A stretch of 64,000 nt of DNA from positions 1,886,919-1,950,918 of the forward strand of contig NZ_LT635783.1 in the NCBI RefSeq assembly GCF_900128455.1, read 5' to 3'. Made by a program: the position numbers and the translations under genes. Source of the stretch: Bacteroides mediterraneensis. Lineage in GTDB: Bacteria > Bacteroidota > Bacteroidia > Bacteroidales > Bacteroidaceae. Positions within the stretch are counted from its first letter, which is position 1, and each line of letters opens with the position of its first letter. Positions 17,096 to 26,663 of the stretch are shown piece after piece. The notes beneath the pieces are model-generated. The model had not been told where the DNA came from. It worked only from the letters and a program-made list of their open reading frames with translations, and made no database searches.

Positions 17096-17587
17096 ATGTT
17101 TTTGTTGACCGTGAAGAAAAAATTTGTGAAAGAATTGACCGTGATAGGAATCGTACTGACAGCGCTTGTCGCCGTGGTGTATCACTTGTTCATCCCCGAC
17201 AGGTATTTCCTGTGGTTTCCTGCCATCCCGATATTCTTTTATCTTTTCGGTCTTTTTTACATAGAAATGTTCGCGTTCAATTACCGTTTGGGTATCCAGA
17301 AGATTGCAATGACCTATCTGGTGTGCAAGGCGCTGAAATTCATCCTGAGCGCACTGGTGCTGATATTCTACGGATTTGTGATTGAGCATGAAGTAGTGGC
17401 CTTCATGGTGACCTTCATCTTCTTTTACTTTGCGTTTCTGATATTCGAAACCCGTTTTTTCCTTCTTTTTGAAGCGAAACTCAAATTAAGACAAAAAACA
17501 AATGATGAAAAAAATACGGTACATAGTGATTACGCTGTTACTGCTGATGGTGGTTCCGGCCGCCACGGTGAAGGCGCAGGCCGCTGA
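17096..17587 (+). CDS. AtpI-like membrane protein of the ATP synthase operon
   Basis: 163 residues with four hydrophobic helices (about 12-31, 38-57, 72-96, 102-128) and a basic, polar tail. Its place between the F1 genes and atpB fits AtpI/subunit-I-like proteins, which help assemble the c-ring or insert Fo subunits, but the sequence is too divergent to be certain. The frame runs 86 bases into atpB in another frame; its last 28 residues (from about DEKN) are therefore encoded by atpB DNA. Either the overlap is real and couples translation, or the C-terminal extension is incidental. Confidence 0.75.
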   Translation: MFLLTVKKKFVKELTVIGIVLTALVAVVYHLFIPDRYFLWFPAIPIFFYLFGLFYIEMFAFNYRLGIQKIAMTYLVCKALKFILSALVLIFYGFVIEHEVVAFMVTFIFFYFAFLIFETRFFLLFEAKLKLRQKTNDEKNTVHSDYAVTADGGSGRHGEGAGR

Positions 17588-18563
17588 GGGCGACGTGGAC
17601 GTGAATGAACTGGTGTTCGGACACATCGGCGATGCCTACGAGTGGCACATCGCGACTTTCGGCAACACGGAGGTGCGCATCCCGCTGCCCGTCATCGTGA
17701 AAAGCAGTACAGGCTGGCACGTGTTCTCGTCTGCCCGGCTGGAGGAAGGTCCTTACGAGGGTCTCTACGTGGCCAAGGGCGGCAGCTACGACGGAAAAAT
17801 CGTGGAACGGAACGCGGCCGGCGAGGAGGTGCGTCCGCTGGACATCTCCATTACGAAGAATGTGCTGGGCTTGTTTATCAACAGTGCGGTGCTGCTGGTG
17901 ATTATGCTGAGCTGCGTGCGCTGGTACAAGAAACATCCGCTGGAAGACGGGGCGCCCAAAGGGGGTGTCGGCATGATTGAAGCCACGGTGATGTCGATTT
18001 ACAACGACGTGATAAAGGGCTGTGTGGGCGAGAACTACCGCCGCTACGCACCTTATCTGCTCACTGCTTTCTTCTTCGTGCTGGCCAACAACCTGATGGG
18101 GCTGATTCCGATTTTCCCCGGTGGAGCCAACGTGACGGGTAACATCGCCATTACGATGGTGCTGGCCTTGTGTACGTTCGTGCTGACCAACGTATATGGC
18201 ACGAAGGCTTACTGGAAGGAAATCTTCTGGCCCGATGTGCCCACATGGCTGAAGGCGCCGGTACCTATGATGCCGTTGATTGAATTCTTCGGTATCTTTA
18301 CCAAGCCGTTCGCACTGATGATCCGTTTGTTTGCCAACATCATGGCGGGACATGCGGCAGTGCTGAGTCTGATTGCCATTATCTTCATCACGGTGAAATC
18401 GGGACCGGTAATCAACGGTTCGATGACGGTGGTGGCTGTGGCATTCGGCATATTCATGGATGCGCTGGAACTTCTGGTGGCATTCATCCAGGCATACGTG
18501 TTCACAATGCTGTCGGCTGTGTTTATCGGCTTGTCGCAGGTGAAAGAGCATGCCAAGAAATAA
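17502..18563 (+). CDS. atpB: ATP synthase Fo subunit a
   Basis: 353 residues. An N-terminal signal-like segment (IRYIVITLLLLMVVPA to KAQA) precedes a periplasmic domain of about 90 residues that E. coli subunit a lacks but Bacteroidetes proteins have. The membrane part includes NNLMGLIPIFPGGANVTGNIAIT and the essential Arg275 in MIRLFANIMAGH, which faces the c-ring carboxylate. The last helix reads LVAFIQAYVFTMLSAVFIGLS. ATGATG offers starts at 17502 and 17505. It overlaps the AtpI-like gene and precedes atpE by 46 bases. Confidence 0.96.
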   Translation: MMKKIRYIVITLLLLMVVPAATVKAQAAEGDVDVNELVFGHIGDAYEWHIATFGNTEVRIPLPVIVKSSTGWHVFSSARLEEGPYEGLYVAKGGSYDGKIVERNAAGEEVRPLDISITKNVLGLFINSAVLLVIMLSCVRWYKKHPLEDGAPKGGVGMIEATVMSIYNDVIKGCVGENYRRYAPYLLTAFFFVLANNLMGLIPIFPGGANVTGNIAITMVLALCTFVLTNVYGTKAYWKEIFWPDVPTWLKAPVPMMPLIEFFGIFTKPFALMIRLFANIMAGHAAVLSLIAIIFITVKSGPVINGSMTVVAVAFGIFMDALELLVAFIQAYVFTMLSAVFIGLSQVKEHAKK

Positions 18564-18597
18564 TCGATTCAAAGAAAATTAAAGTATAACCTTTTAA

Positions 18598-18864
<267 letters not shown>

Positions 18865-18882
18865 TAAATAAAACAGTAAATT

Positions 18883-19386
18883 ATGGGATTATTAACTCCG
18901 GACCCGGGGCTGCTGTTCTGGATGATTATCACTTTCGGAGTCGTGTTCTTCATTTTGGCGAAATACGGCTTTCCGGTAATCATCAAGACGGTGGAGGACC
19001 GGAAAGCATACATTGACAACTCGCTCAAGGCAGCTCGCGAAGCCAACGAACAGCTGGCGAACGTGAAGGTGGAAGGAGAGAAAATCCTGACACAGGCTCA
19101 CGAGGAGCAGAGCCGTATATTGAGTGAGGCAGCGGCTACACGCGACCGTATCATCAAGGACGCTCAGGACAAGGCCTTCGCCGAAGGCAACCGCCTGATG
19201 GAGGAGATGAAGAAGCAGATTGAAACGGAAAAGGAAAGTGCCATCCGTGACATCCGCCGCCAGGTAGCTGTGCTGTCGGTGGGCATTGCGGAAAAAATCA
19301 TGCGCAGCAAGCTGGCCGACGAGAAGGAACAGGCCGCGCTGATTGACCGTCTGCTGGATGAAATGATTGAATCTTCTAAAAAATAA
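18883..19386 (+). CDS. atpF: ATP synthase Fo subunit b
   Basis: 167 residues. One N-terminal membrane helix (about 7-27, LLFWMIITFGVVFFILAKYGF) is followed by a long charged amphipathic helix that forms the peripheral stalk. ERKAYIDNSLKAAREANEQL is typical of the b-subunit start. It ends 7 bases before atpH. Confidence 0.95.
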   Translation: MGLLTPDPGLLFWMIITFGVVFFILAKYGFPVIIKTVEDRKAYIDNSLKAAREANEQLANVKVEGEKILTQAHEEQSRILSEAAATRDRIIKDAQDKAFAEGNRLMEEMKKQIETEKESAIRDIRRQVAVLSVGIAEKIMRSKLADEKEQAALIDRLLDEMIESSKK

Positions 19387-19393
19387 ATGAGTT

Positions 19394-19948
19394 ATGAATA
19401 CAGGAGTCGTTTCGAGGCGTTTCGCGAAGGCGCTGCTGGCGTATGCGAAGGAAGAGGGACAGGAAGACAAGGTGTATGAGGAGGTGAGAACACTGGCCGC
19501 ACACTTTGTGGAGGTGCCCGGCCTGCGCCACGCCATTGAGAATCCTGTGCTGGAGAAAAGCAAGAAAGTGGAGCTGCTCTGCGAGGCGTCGGGTGGAAAG
19601 ACGGTGAGCAAGGTGCTGACGCGCTTCTTCAATCTGGTGCTGGAGGAGAGACGGGAAAAGTTCTTGCAGTTCATGACGTGGTCGTACATCGACCTTTATC
19701 AGGAGGACAAAAACATTCTCATCGGTAAGCTGACGACCGCTGCAAGCTCGCCCAAACTGGTGGAACACTTGCAGAAACTGGCTGCGGAACGTACGCACGG
19801 AAAGGTGATTCTCGAAGAAAAGGTGGACAAGAACCTGATTGGAGGGTATGTCATCGAACTGGCGGGCTACCGGCTGGATGCCAGTGTGGCCAATCAGCTG
19901 AAGCGCGTGAAACAGCAGTTTATCACGAAGAACAGAAGAATAGTGTGA
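19394..19948 (+). CDS. atpH: ATP synthase F1 subunit delta
   Basis: 184 residues. The N-terminal helical domain begins GVVSRRFAKALLAYAKEEG and joins F1 alpha to the stalk. The C-terminal GGYVIELAGYRLDASVANQLKRVK matches the conserved delta/OSCP end. A heptamer array of about 120 bases separates it from atpA. Confidence 0.94.
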   Translation: MNTGVVSRRFAKALLAYAKEEGQEDKVYEEVRTLAAHFVEVPGLRHAIENPVLEKSKKVELLCEASGGKTVSKVLTRFFNLVLEERREKFLQFMTWSYIDLYQEDKNILIGKLTTAASSPKLVEHLQKLAAERTHGKVILEEKVDKNLIGGYVIELAGYRLDASVANQLKRVKQQFITKNRRIV

Positions 19949-20070
19949 GAGTTAAAAGGTAAAAGTTAAAAAGTAAAAGTGGAAATATATTTGCGACTAT
20001 TCACTTTTAACTATAAACTCACTCCTTTTCCTCTCGTTTTTAACTATTAACTTTTAACTATTAATTAAAA
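19949..20070. repeat. Heptamer inverted array inside the atp operon with an internal -7-like box
   Basis: The left side holds GTTAAAAG/GTAAAAG units (19950-19980) and the right side the complements (CTTTTAAC, TTTTAACTATTAAC; 20000-20066), so a hairpin is possible between atpH and atpA. TATATTTG at 19986-19993 matches the TAnnTTTG -7 element without a clear -33 TTG, so a weak internal promoter for atpA-atpG cannot be excluded. Confidence 0.7.
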
Positions 20071-20075
20071 GAACT

Positions 20076-21665
20076 ATGCCAGAAAATACAATAAAACCCA
20101 GCGAAGTTTCCGAGGTGTTGCTCCAACAGTTGAAGGGGATTGACAACTCGCTGAAATTCGACGAAGTAGGTACCGTACTTCAGGTGAGCGATGGTGTGGC
20201 ACGTATTTACGGTCTGCGTAATGCGGAAGCCAACGAGTTGCTGCAGTTTGAAAACGGTATCATGGGAACGGTGATGAATCTGGAGGAGGACAACGTGGGA
20301 GCCGTGCTCTTGGGTCCGACCGACCAGATCAAGGAGGGGATGATTGTAAAGCGTACCAAGCATATCGCTTCTATCAACGTGGGCGAATCCATGCTGGGAC
20401 GTGTCATCGACCCTCTGGGCGTGCCTTTGGACGGACGCGGTGAGATTGGCGGCGAGCTCTGCGAAATGCCGCTGGAGCGCAAGGCGCCGGGTGTTATCTT
20501 CCGTCAGCCGGTAACCGAACCGTTGCAGACGGGTCTGAAGGCCATCGACGCGATGATTCCTATCGGCCGCGGACAGCGTGAGCTGATTATCGGCGACCGT
20601 CAGACGGGTAAGACCGCCATCGCCATCGATACCATCATCAACCAACGTGCGAACTTTGAAGCCGGAAATCCGGTGTACTGTATCTATGTGGCCATCGGTC
20701 AGAAAGGTTCTACCGTGGCCAGCATCGTGAACGCCCTGCGTGAAAAGGGTGCCATGGATTATACCATCGTGGTGGCTGCCACGGCTTCCGACCCGGCTGC
20801 CATGCAGTATTTCGCTCCGTTTGCGGGTGCCGCCATCGGTGAGTACTTCCGTGATACCGGCCGTCATGCCCTCGTGGTCTACGATGACCTGTCGAAACAG
20901 GCCGTGGCTTACCGTGAGGTGTCTTTGATTCTGCGTCGTCCGTCCGGACGTGAGGCTTATCCGGGTGATATCTTCTATCTGCACTCTCGTCTGTTGGAAC
21001 GTGCGGCCAAGATTATCAGCCAGCAGGAAGTGGCCGAGCAGATGAACGACCTGCCTGCCAGCCTGAAAGGCAAGGTGAAGGCCGGCGGTTCACTGACTGC
21101 CCTCCCGATTATCGAGACGCAGGCCGGCGACGTGTCTGCCTACATCCCGACCAACGTGATTTCCATCACCGACGGTCAGATCTTCCTGGAAACCGACCTG
21201 TTCAACCAGGGTTTCCGTCCGGCCATCAACGTGGGTATCTCCGTTTCGCGTGTGGGTGGTAGCGCACAGATAAAGAGTATGAAGAAAGTGGCCGGTACGC
21301 TGAAAATCGACCAGGCTCAGTATCGTGAACTGGAAGCCTTCTCCAAGTTCAGCAGCGACATGGACCCTGTAACGGCCATGGCCATCGACCGCGGACGTAA
21401 GAACAACCAGCTGCTGATTCAGCCGCAGTACTCACCGATGCCGGTGGGCGAGCAGGTGGCTATCCTGTACTGTGGTACGCACAGCCTGATGCGCGACATC
21501 CCTATCGCCAAGGTACGTGCGTTCCAGGATGCCTTCCTCACCACCCTGCGTGCGAACCACCAGGCCGACGTGCTCGATGTGCTGGCAGCCGGAAAGATCA
21601 ACGACGACGTCACAGCCATTATCGAAAAAGTAGCGGCAGAAACTGCCAGACAATTTAAAGCATAA
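20076..21665 (+). CDS. atpA: ATP synthase F1 subunit alpha
   Basis: 529 residues, the non-catalytic nucleotide-binding subunit of F1. The P-loop GDRQTGKT is at residues 173-180. [34 protein letters not shown] is the conserved alpha signature with the arginine-finger region following ([18 protein letters not shown]). It has the usual full length and is 5 bases from atpG. Confidence 0.98.
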   Translation: MPENTIKPSEVSEVLLQQLKGIDNSLKFDEVGTVLQVSDGVARIYGLRNAEANELLQFENGIMGTVMNLEEDNVGAVLLGPTDQIKEGMIVKRTKHIASINVGESMLGRVIDPLGVPLDGRGEIGGELCEMPLERKAPGVIFRQPVTEPLQTGLKAIDAMIPIGRGQRELIIGDRQTGKTAIAIDTIINQRANFEAGNPVYCIYVAIGQKGSTVASIVNALREKGAMDYTIVVAATASDPAAMQYFAPFAGAAIGEYFRDTGRHALVVYDDLSKQAVAYREVSLILRRPSGREAYPGDIFYLHSRLLERAAKIISQQEVAEQMNDLPASLKGKVKAGGSLTALPIIETQAGDVSAYIPTNVISITDGQIFLETDLFNQGFRPAINVGISVSRVGGSAQIKSMKKVAGTLKIDQAQYRELEAFSKFSSDMDPVTAMAIDRGRKNNQLLIQPQYSPMPVGEQVAILYCGTHSLMRDIPIAKVRAFQDAFLTTLRANHQADVLDVLAAGKINDDVTAIIEKVAAETARQFKA

Positions 21666-21670
21666 TCCTC

Positions 21671-22558
21671 ATGGCATCACTGAAAGAAGTTAAAGGAAGA
21701 ATCAACTCAATCAACGGCACGCTGAAGATTACTTCGGCGATGAAGATGGTGGCCTCGTCGAAACTGCACAAGGCGCAGGAGGCCATTGAAAACATGCTTC
21801 CTTACGAGCGCCGGCTGCACCGCATGCTCGAACATTTCCTGAGTGCGGGGCTGACCGTGGAGTCGCCTTTTGCAGTGAAGCGTGAAGTGAAGAAAGTGGC
21901 CGTTGTCGTATTTGCATCCAACAGCAGCTTGTGCGGCGGATTCAACGTGAACGTAATCCGTCACCTGCACGAGGTGGTGGAGGAATATGCCCGGAAGGTG
22001 GGCCGCGAGAACATCGTGATTTACCCGGTGGGCCGGAAGGTGGCCGACGCGGTGAAGAAGATGGATGGCGTGGTATCGGCCGGGGATTACCAGCACATGA
22101 GCGGGAAACCGAACTACAAGGAGGCTGCCGACCTGGCCGCCGACCTGATGCAGCGCTTTGCCGCCGGTGAAATCCAGCAGGTGGAGCTGCTGTACAACCA
22201 CTTCAAGTCGACCTCTTCGCAGGTGCTGACCCGCGAGACGTATCTCCCGCTGGAACTGAATGCGGCGAAGACGGACGACACGGAAGAGGCTGCCGACGAA
22301 ATGCAGGCCGACTACATCATCGAACCCTCGCCGGAACAGGTGATGCAGGAACTCCTGCCGAAGGTGCTCCGCCTGAAGATTTACACCGTGCTGCTCGACT
22401 CTACGGCTTCGGAACATGCTGCCCGTACGATGGCCATGCAGATTGCCACGGATAATGCAAATGACTTGATACAGGAACTGACCTTGATTTACAACAAGAG
22501 CCGCCAGCAGGCCATCACGAATGAGCTGCTGGATATCGTGGGCGGGACAATGGCCTGA
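21671..22558 (+). CDS. atpG: ATP synthase F1 subunit gamma
   Basis: 295 residues, the central shaft. Both conserved ends are present: LKEVKGRINSINGTLKITSAMKMVASSKLHKAQ at the N-terminus and LIQELTLIYNKSRQQAITNELLDIVGG at the C-terminus, which form the coiled coil inside the alpha/beta ring. Slightly longer than the E. coli subunit (287). It closes the operon and is followed by a strong terminator. Confidence 0.97.
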   Translation: MASLKEVKGRINSINGTLKITSAMKMVASSKLHKAQEAIENMLPYERRLHRMLEHFLSAGLTVESPFAVKREVKKVAVVVFASNSSLCGGFNVNVIRHLHEVVEEYARKVGRENIVIYPVGRKVADAVKKMDGVVSAGDYQHMSGKPNYKEAADLAADLMQRFAAGEIQQVELLYNHFKSTSSQVLTRETYLPLELNAAKTDDTEEAADEMQADYIIEPSPEQVMQELLPKVLRLKIYTVLLDSTASEHAARTMAMQIATDNANDLIQELTLIYNKSRQQAITNELLDIVGGTMA

Positions 22559-22590
22559 CCCCCGGTGCGGCGCTCTTGCACTGCATAAAA

Positions 22591-22629
22591 AAACGTATCG
22601 CTGCCTTTCGGCAGGATACGTTTTTTTTT
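22591..22629 (+). terminator. Intrinsic terminator of the atp operon
   Basis: Stem AAACGTATC (22591-22599) with CTGCC, TTTC loop, GGCAG and GATACGTTT (22615-22623), with one bulged G at 22600, followed by a T run. It begins about 30 bases after the atpG stop. Confidence 0.9.
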
Positions 22630-22757
22630 GAACGAATAAACTAAAAAATTAATTATCTTAAAAAGAAAACATGAAATTGCTTGGTGATTTATTTATATAA
22701 CAATCTGGTTGTCACTTTGTTCATCTCTTGTCGTGTTTTTTTTCTTTTCATCTCTTT

Positions 22758-23183
22758 TTAATAATTATAGAAGCTCACCCAGCTGCCGTCGAGCTGACAT
22801 TCCAGGCGTCCGTCGCCGAGGCGGATGTTGTCCATGTAGGAGAAATCGCCCCCGCCGTAGTTGAGCCGGATGCTGGTGTAGAACGCGTCGTACCAGTCCC
22901 ATACGAAGGTGTAGCGGTATTCGTCCCACCGTCCGTAGGCATCCTGCACACGGAGGTAGTCTTCGCCCGTGCCGTCGGGATAGAAGCGCAGCACTTGGAA
23001 GCGGTGGTATCCGTAGTCGTCGTACCAGTCGTCCTGCCAGTCGGAGCTGCAGAGGTAGGCCGTGCGTTCGCGGTATTCAAGAGAGTGGTTTCCCAGCTCC
23101 AGTTCCACGTCGCAAGACGGGAAGGCGAGTGTCAGCGTGAGCAGCATCGCTATATACATGAATTTTCGTGCCTTTGTTTTCAT
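22758..23183 (-). CDS. Small Tyr/Trp-rich lipoprotein
   Basis: 141 residues with a signal peptide and possible lipobox (LAFPSCDV). The mature part is rich in Tyr, Trp and Asp (SSDWQDDWYDDYGYHRF, WDEYRYTFVWDWYDAFYTS) and looks like a small all-beta domain. I do not recognise the family. It is convergent with the atp operon. A TAnnTTTG-like box reads on the minus strand at 23216-23223, about 35 bases upstream of the start, so it probably has its own promoter. Confidence 0.65.
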   Translation of the reverse strand: MKTKARKFMYIAMLLTLTLAFPSCDVELELGNHSLEYRERTAYLCSSDWQDDWYDDYGYHRFQVLRFYPDGTGEDYLRVQDAYGRWDEYRYTFVWDWYDAFYTSIRLNYGGGDFSYMDNIRLGDGRLECQLDGSWVSFYNY

Positions 23184-23301
23184 AACTCTTGGTGTTTTTG
23201 GTTTTCCTTATGTGACAAAGGTATCCGAAAAAAAGCATACAAACGAATGATTTTTCCTATTCGTGGAGGGGAATTTCCCTATGGCAGGTAGGGATTGGCG
23301 C

Positions 23302-23344
23302 AAAAAAAGGCCCTGCAATCCAGATGGGGTAGGATGCAGAGCCA
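23302..23344 (-). terminator. Terminator of the rlmD-rluA-HAD operon (minus strand)
   Basis: Read on the minus strand, GGCTCTGCATCC pairs with GGATTGCAGGGCC across a loop of about 11 bases and is followed by a run of seven T. It lies about 55 bases past the HAD stop. Confidence 0.75.
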
Positions 23345-23397
23345 TAAAAAACTAGGGCAGGCTTTTTTATTCCTATATTGATGGATATGTATATAGG

Positions 23398-24021
23398 TCA
23401 GGGTTTTTGAAGCAAGGCTGCCAGTGCATCGCGCCAGTCTTCTCCGTTGCGCGGGCAGTAAGTCTGGAAGCCCAGGGCGCGTGCCGCCTGTACGTTGCCC
23501 GGTCCGTCGTCCACGAAGAGCGACTCTGCCGGGTCGATGCCGGCATCGGCTATCAGGAAGTCGAAAATCCGTCGGTCGGGTTTGGTCACGCCAATCTGAT
23601 AAGACAGGTAGAGCTTGTCGAAATACTCCGTCAGCGGTTTTCCCTTCGAGGAGAATTCCGGACTGCACGCCCAGTCCATCACGTAAGGGTTGGTGTTGCT
23701 CAGCACGAACAGCTTGTAGCGTTTGCGCAGTTCCTTGAGACAGTCGAGCAAGCGTTCGTCCAGTCCCGTGAAGTAACCCATCCATGCCTGGCGGGTCTCG
23801 TTCCAGTCGGGTGTATGTCCGCAGAGCTCGCCCAGCTTCTGCTGGAATTCGTCGGGAGAAATCTTTCCTTCCTCCAGTTCCTGGAAGATGCCCGTCTGGT
23901 GATACTTGTCCAGACGCTGGTCGGCATCGGCCAGTCCCAGGCGTTCGAAAGCCTCGACCGCCTTTTCGCGGCTGATGGGGGCGATGACCCCTCCGAAATC
24001 GAAAATCAGGTTCGTTATCAT
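23398..24021 (-). CDS. HAD-superfamily hydrolase (YihX-like phosphatase)
   Basis: 207 residues. Motif I is LIFDFGGVIAP, with the nucleophile Asp but Gly two residues later where many HAD phosphatases have the acid/base Asp; this DxG form is typical of the YihX/epoxide-hydrolase-N-like branch. FVLSNTNPYVMDW is motif II, KPDRRIFDFLI motif III and LFVDDGPGNVQAARALGF motif IV. The substrate cannot be read; sugar phosphates are usual for the branch. It lies 10 bases after the pseudouridine synthase gene on the same strand. Confidence 0.88.
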   Translation of the reverse strand: MITNLIFDFGGVIAPISREKAVEAFERLGLADADQRLDKYHQTGIFQELEEGKISPDEFQQKLGELCGHTPDWNETRQAWMGYFTGLDERLLDCLKELRKRYKLFVLSNTNPYVMDWACSPEFSSKGKPLTEYFDKLYLSYQIGVTKPDRRIFDFLIADAGIDPAESLFVDDGPGNVQAARALGFQTYCPRNGEDWRDALAALLQKP

Positions 24022-24031
24022 AATGTCGTTT

Positions 24032-24943
24032 TTATTTTCTCAGCATCAGGTTCTTGAACGGGCCGGGGTAGGGCGTTTCAAATTCCATGCGTTCGCCCGT
24101 GAGCGGATGGTAGAAGCAGAGCTTGAAGGCATGAAGCGCCAGGCGTCCGAGCGGGTCGGATTCACAGCCGTAGCGTGCGTCGCCCACAATCGGATGTCCG
24201 AGCGTCTGCATGTGAACGCGGATCTGGTTCTTGCGGCCCGTTTCCAGCTGCAGTTCCACGAGCGAGTAGCCGTTGGCCCGCTTGATGGTGCGGTAGTGCG
24301 TGATGGAAAGCTTTCCTCCGTCGTCTACCGGCGAGGAGCTGACATACAGCTTGCGGTCGGTGAGCCAGGAACGTACCATGCCCTGGTCTTTCTCCATGTC
24401 GCCCATGACGATGGCCACGTAGCGGCGGTCGTACACAATGTCGTGCCAGTTGTCGCGGAGCGTGTGCTGCGTCTTTTCGTCCTTGGCATACATCATGATG
24501 CCCGACGTCTCACGGTCGAGGCGGTGCACCACGAAGATGCGGTTGTTGCGGTGTTCCCGTTTCACATACTCGTTGAGGATATGCTGTGCGGTACGTTCCT
24601 TCTGGTGGTCGGTGGCCACGGAGAGCAGTCCCTCTTTCTTCTCCACCACGATGAGATACGCATCCTCGTAGAGAATCTTCAGCATCGGATGGCGGAACTC
24701 GTGGTTATGCTTTTCCCGGCTCACCTGCACCTTCATGCCCGGTTTGAGGGGATAGTTGTACTGTGTCTGGATGTTGTTGTCCACCAGTACCACGCGGTTG
24801 GTCAGCAAGGCCTTCACGCGCGTGCGGCTGATGCCCGCCATCTTCTTCATGAGGAACTCCATCAGTTCCGCCGGCTCGGTGACCGGATAGACCGTATATT
24901 TGGCGGCAGCCCGCGGGAAGGGGCGCCGTCCGTTGCCGTTCAT
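24032..24943 (-). CDS. RluA-family pseudouridine synthase
   Basis: About 303 residues from the ATG at 24943; a GTG 5 codons upstream (24958) is an alternative start. An N-terminal S4-like RNA-binding region (FLMKKMAGISRTRVKALLTNRVVLVDN) precedes the catalytic domain. The catalytic Asp is in HRLDRETSGIMMYAK. YDRRYVAIV and GRKNQIRVHMQTLGHPIVGDARYG are the other RluA motifs. It isomerises uridine to pseudouridine in rRNA or tRNA; the target is not readable. It sits between rlmD and the HAD gene, giving an RNA-modification operon. Confidence 0.92.
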   Translation of the reverse strand: MNGNGRRPFPRAAAKYTVYPVTEPAELMEFLMKKMAGISRTRVKALLTNRVVLVDNNIQTQYNYPLKPGMKVQVSREKHNHEFRHPMLKILYEDAYLIVVEKKEGLLSVATDHQKERTAQHILNEYVKREHRNNRIFVVHRLDRETSGIMMYAKDEKTQHTLRDNWHDIVYDRRYVAIVMGDMEKDQGMVRSWLTDRKLYVSSSPVDDGGKLSITHYRTIKRANGYSLVELQLETGRKNQIRVHMQTLGHPIVGDARYGCESDPLGRLALHAFKLCFYHPLTGERMEFETPYPGPFKNLMLRK

Positions 24944-25012
24944 ATTTTTTCTTGCCACTTTGTGTATCGTAATCTTTGGTTAGTTATCGGTTCGGGAATA
25001 AGGTGCGTGCGT

Positions 25013-26431
25013 TCAGCGTCTGTCCAGGCGGACCACATTCTCCACGTGGTGCGTGTGGGGGAACATGTCGACCGGCTGTACGGCAGTCACCTTGTACTTG
25101 CCGTCGAGCAGCTGGAGGTCGCGTGCCTGTGTGGCCGGGTTGCAGCTCACGTAGACGATACGCTTCGGCTCGGCGGCCAGAATCACGTCGATTACGTCGT
25201 TGTGCATGCCCGCGCGGGGAGGGTCGGTGATGATGACATCCGGGCGTCCGTGCTCCGCGATGAAGTCGTTGGTGAGGATGTCCTTCATGTCGCCCGCATA
25301 GAACAGCGTGTTGTCGATGCCGTTCAGGGCCGAGTTCACCTTGGCATCCTCGATGGCTTCGGGCACATACTCGATGCCCACCACCTTGCGTGCCTGCCGT
25401 GCCACGAAGTTGGCGATGGTGCCCGTACCCGTGTAGAGGTCGTACACCAGCTCGTTGCCCGTGAGTCCGGCAAACTCGCGTGCCACCTTATATAAATTAT
25501 AAGCCTGTTCGGAATTGGTCTGGTAAAACGATTTCGGTCCCACCTTGAAGCGCAGTCCTTCCATCTCCTCGAAGATGTGGTCGTTGCCTTTGAACACCTC
25601 CACGTCGAGGTCGCCGATGGTATCGTTGCACTTGTTGTTGATGACGTACATCAGCGAGGTAATCTGCGGGAACGTGTCGGCCATGAACTGCAGGATTTCC
25701 TCCATCTTGCGGCGGTCGTCGTCGCCCGTCACCTTGCACTGAAGCACCACCATCAGTTCGCCCGTAGACGAGGTGCGGATCATGATGTTACGCAGCAAGC
25801 CTTCCTGCGAGCGCAGGTCGAAGAACGGGAAATTGTGCGCATAGGCATAGTCGCGCACCGCGTTGCGAATCTGGTTGGAGATGTCGTCCTGCAACCAGCA
25901 TTTGTCGATGGCCAGCACCTTGTCGAACGCTCCCGGGATGTGGAATCCCACCGCGTTCATCTGGTTGTACTTCACGTCCTGCTTCACCTCCTCTTCGGTG
26001 AGCCAGCGCTTGTTGGAGAACGTAAACTCCAGCTTGTTGCGGTAGAAGCGGGTCTTTTCCGAACCCAGGATGGGACGGAATTCCGGTAGTTCCACCTTCC
26101 CGATGCGGGTGAGGTTGTCGAACACCTGTTTCTGCTTGTACCTGAGCTGCTCTTCGTACGACAGACACTGCCATTTGCATCCTCCGCACACGCCGAAATG
26201 GCTGCAGAATGGCTCCACACGCAGGGGAGATTTCTCGTAGAACTTCACGGCCACCGCTTCGGCGTAATGGTTCTTCTTGCGTTTCACCTGCAAATCGACT
26301 ACATCGCCCGGCACTACATACGGGACAAACACTACCAGTTCATTCACTTTAGCCACGGCCTTGCCTTCTGCGGCTACATCTGTTATCGTTACCTTCTCCA
26401 ATAAGGGAAGTTCTTTTTTCTTTCTTGCCAC
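25013..26431 (-). CDS. rlmD: 23S rRNA m5U methyltransferase RlmD
   Basis: 472 residues, SAM-dependent uracil-5 methyltransferase acting on 23S rRNA (U1939 in E. coli). A TRAM domain (about 1-65, VTITDVAAEGKAVAKV) is followed by iron-sulfur ligands Cys76, Cys82 and Cys85 (CSHFGVCGGC), with a later Cys in KCWLQDD as the probable fourth. The Rossmann motif is DLYTGTGTIANFVARQA, with DPPRAGMH and the catalytic-Cys motif YVSCNPATQARDLQLL. The start is a GTG (residues MARKKKELPLLEK), consistent with the conserved N-terminus of Bacteroides RlmD. First gene of the minus-strand operon. Confidence 0.95.
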   Translation of the reverse strand: MARKKKELPLLEKVTITDVAAEGKAVAKVNELVVFVPYVVPGDVVDLQVKRKKNHYAEAVAVKFYEKSPLRVEPFCSHFGVCGGCKWQCLSYEEQLRYKQKQVFDNLTRIGKVELPEFRPILGSEKTRFYRNKLEFTFSNKRWLTEEEVKQDVKYNQMNAVGFHIPGAFDKVLAIDKCWLQDDISNQIRNAVRDYAYAHNFPFFDLRSQEGLLRNIMIRTSSTGELMVVLQCKVTGDDDRRKMEEILQFMADTFPQITSLMYVINNKCNDTIGDLDVEVFKGNDHIFEEMEGLRFKVGPKSFYQTNSEQAYNLYKVAREFAGLTGNELVYDLYTGTGTIANFVARQARKVVGIEYVPEAIEDAKVNSALNGIDNTLFYAGDMKDILTNDFIAEHGRPDVIITDPPRAGMHNDVIDVILAAEPKRIVYVSCNPATQARDLQLLDGKYKVTAVQPVDMFPHTHHVENVVRLDRR

Positions 26432-26560
26432 GTTTTTTTTAATAAAACCAATTTGGGAGCAAATTTATATATTTTTCCTGACATTCTGCTATGTTTTGGG
26501 AAGAAGTTGATTTTGTAAAGTCTATGTTGCAAAATATGTCGAAAAATATCTTTGTAAAAT

Positions 26561-26590
26561 TTGGAATGTAATAAAATATGTATAGATTTG
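26561..26590 (+). promoter_or_regulatory. Bacteroidetes promoter for ppdK
   Basis: TTTG ending at 26563, a 19-base gap, then TAGATTTG at 26583-26590. The leader to the ATG at 26664 would be about 65-70 nt. A second partial match (TATCTTTG, 26548-26555) lies just upstream. Confidence 0.7.
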
Positions 26591-26663
26591 CGCCGTTGAC
26601 CAACGAAAAACACACTCGTTAACCAACGGAAAAAAATTATTCAACCTTATCAAATAAGAAAAC

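Noticed and set aside
22728-23291. Plus-strand frame opposite the small lipoprotein gene
   Set aside because: The minus-strand gene has a signal peptide, start and promoter-like box; the plus frame has none.
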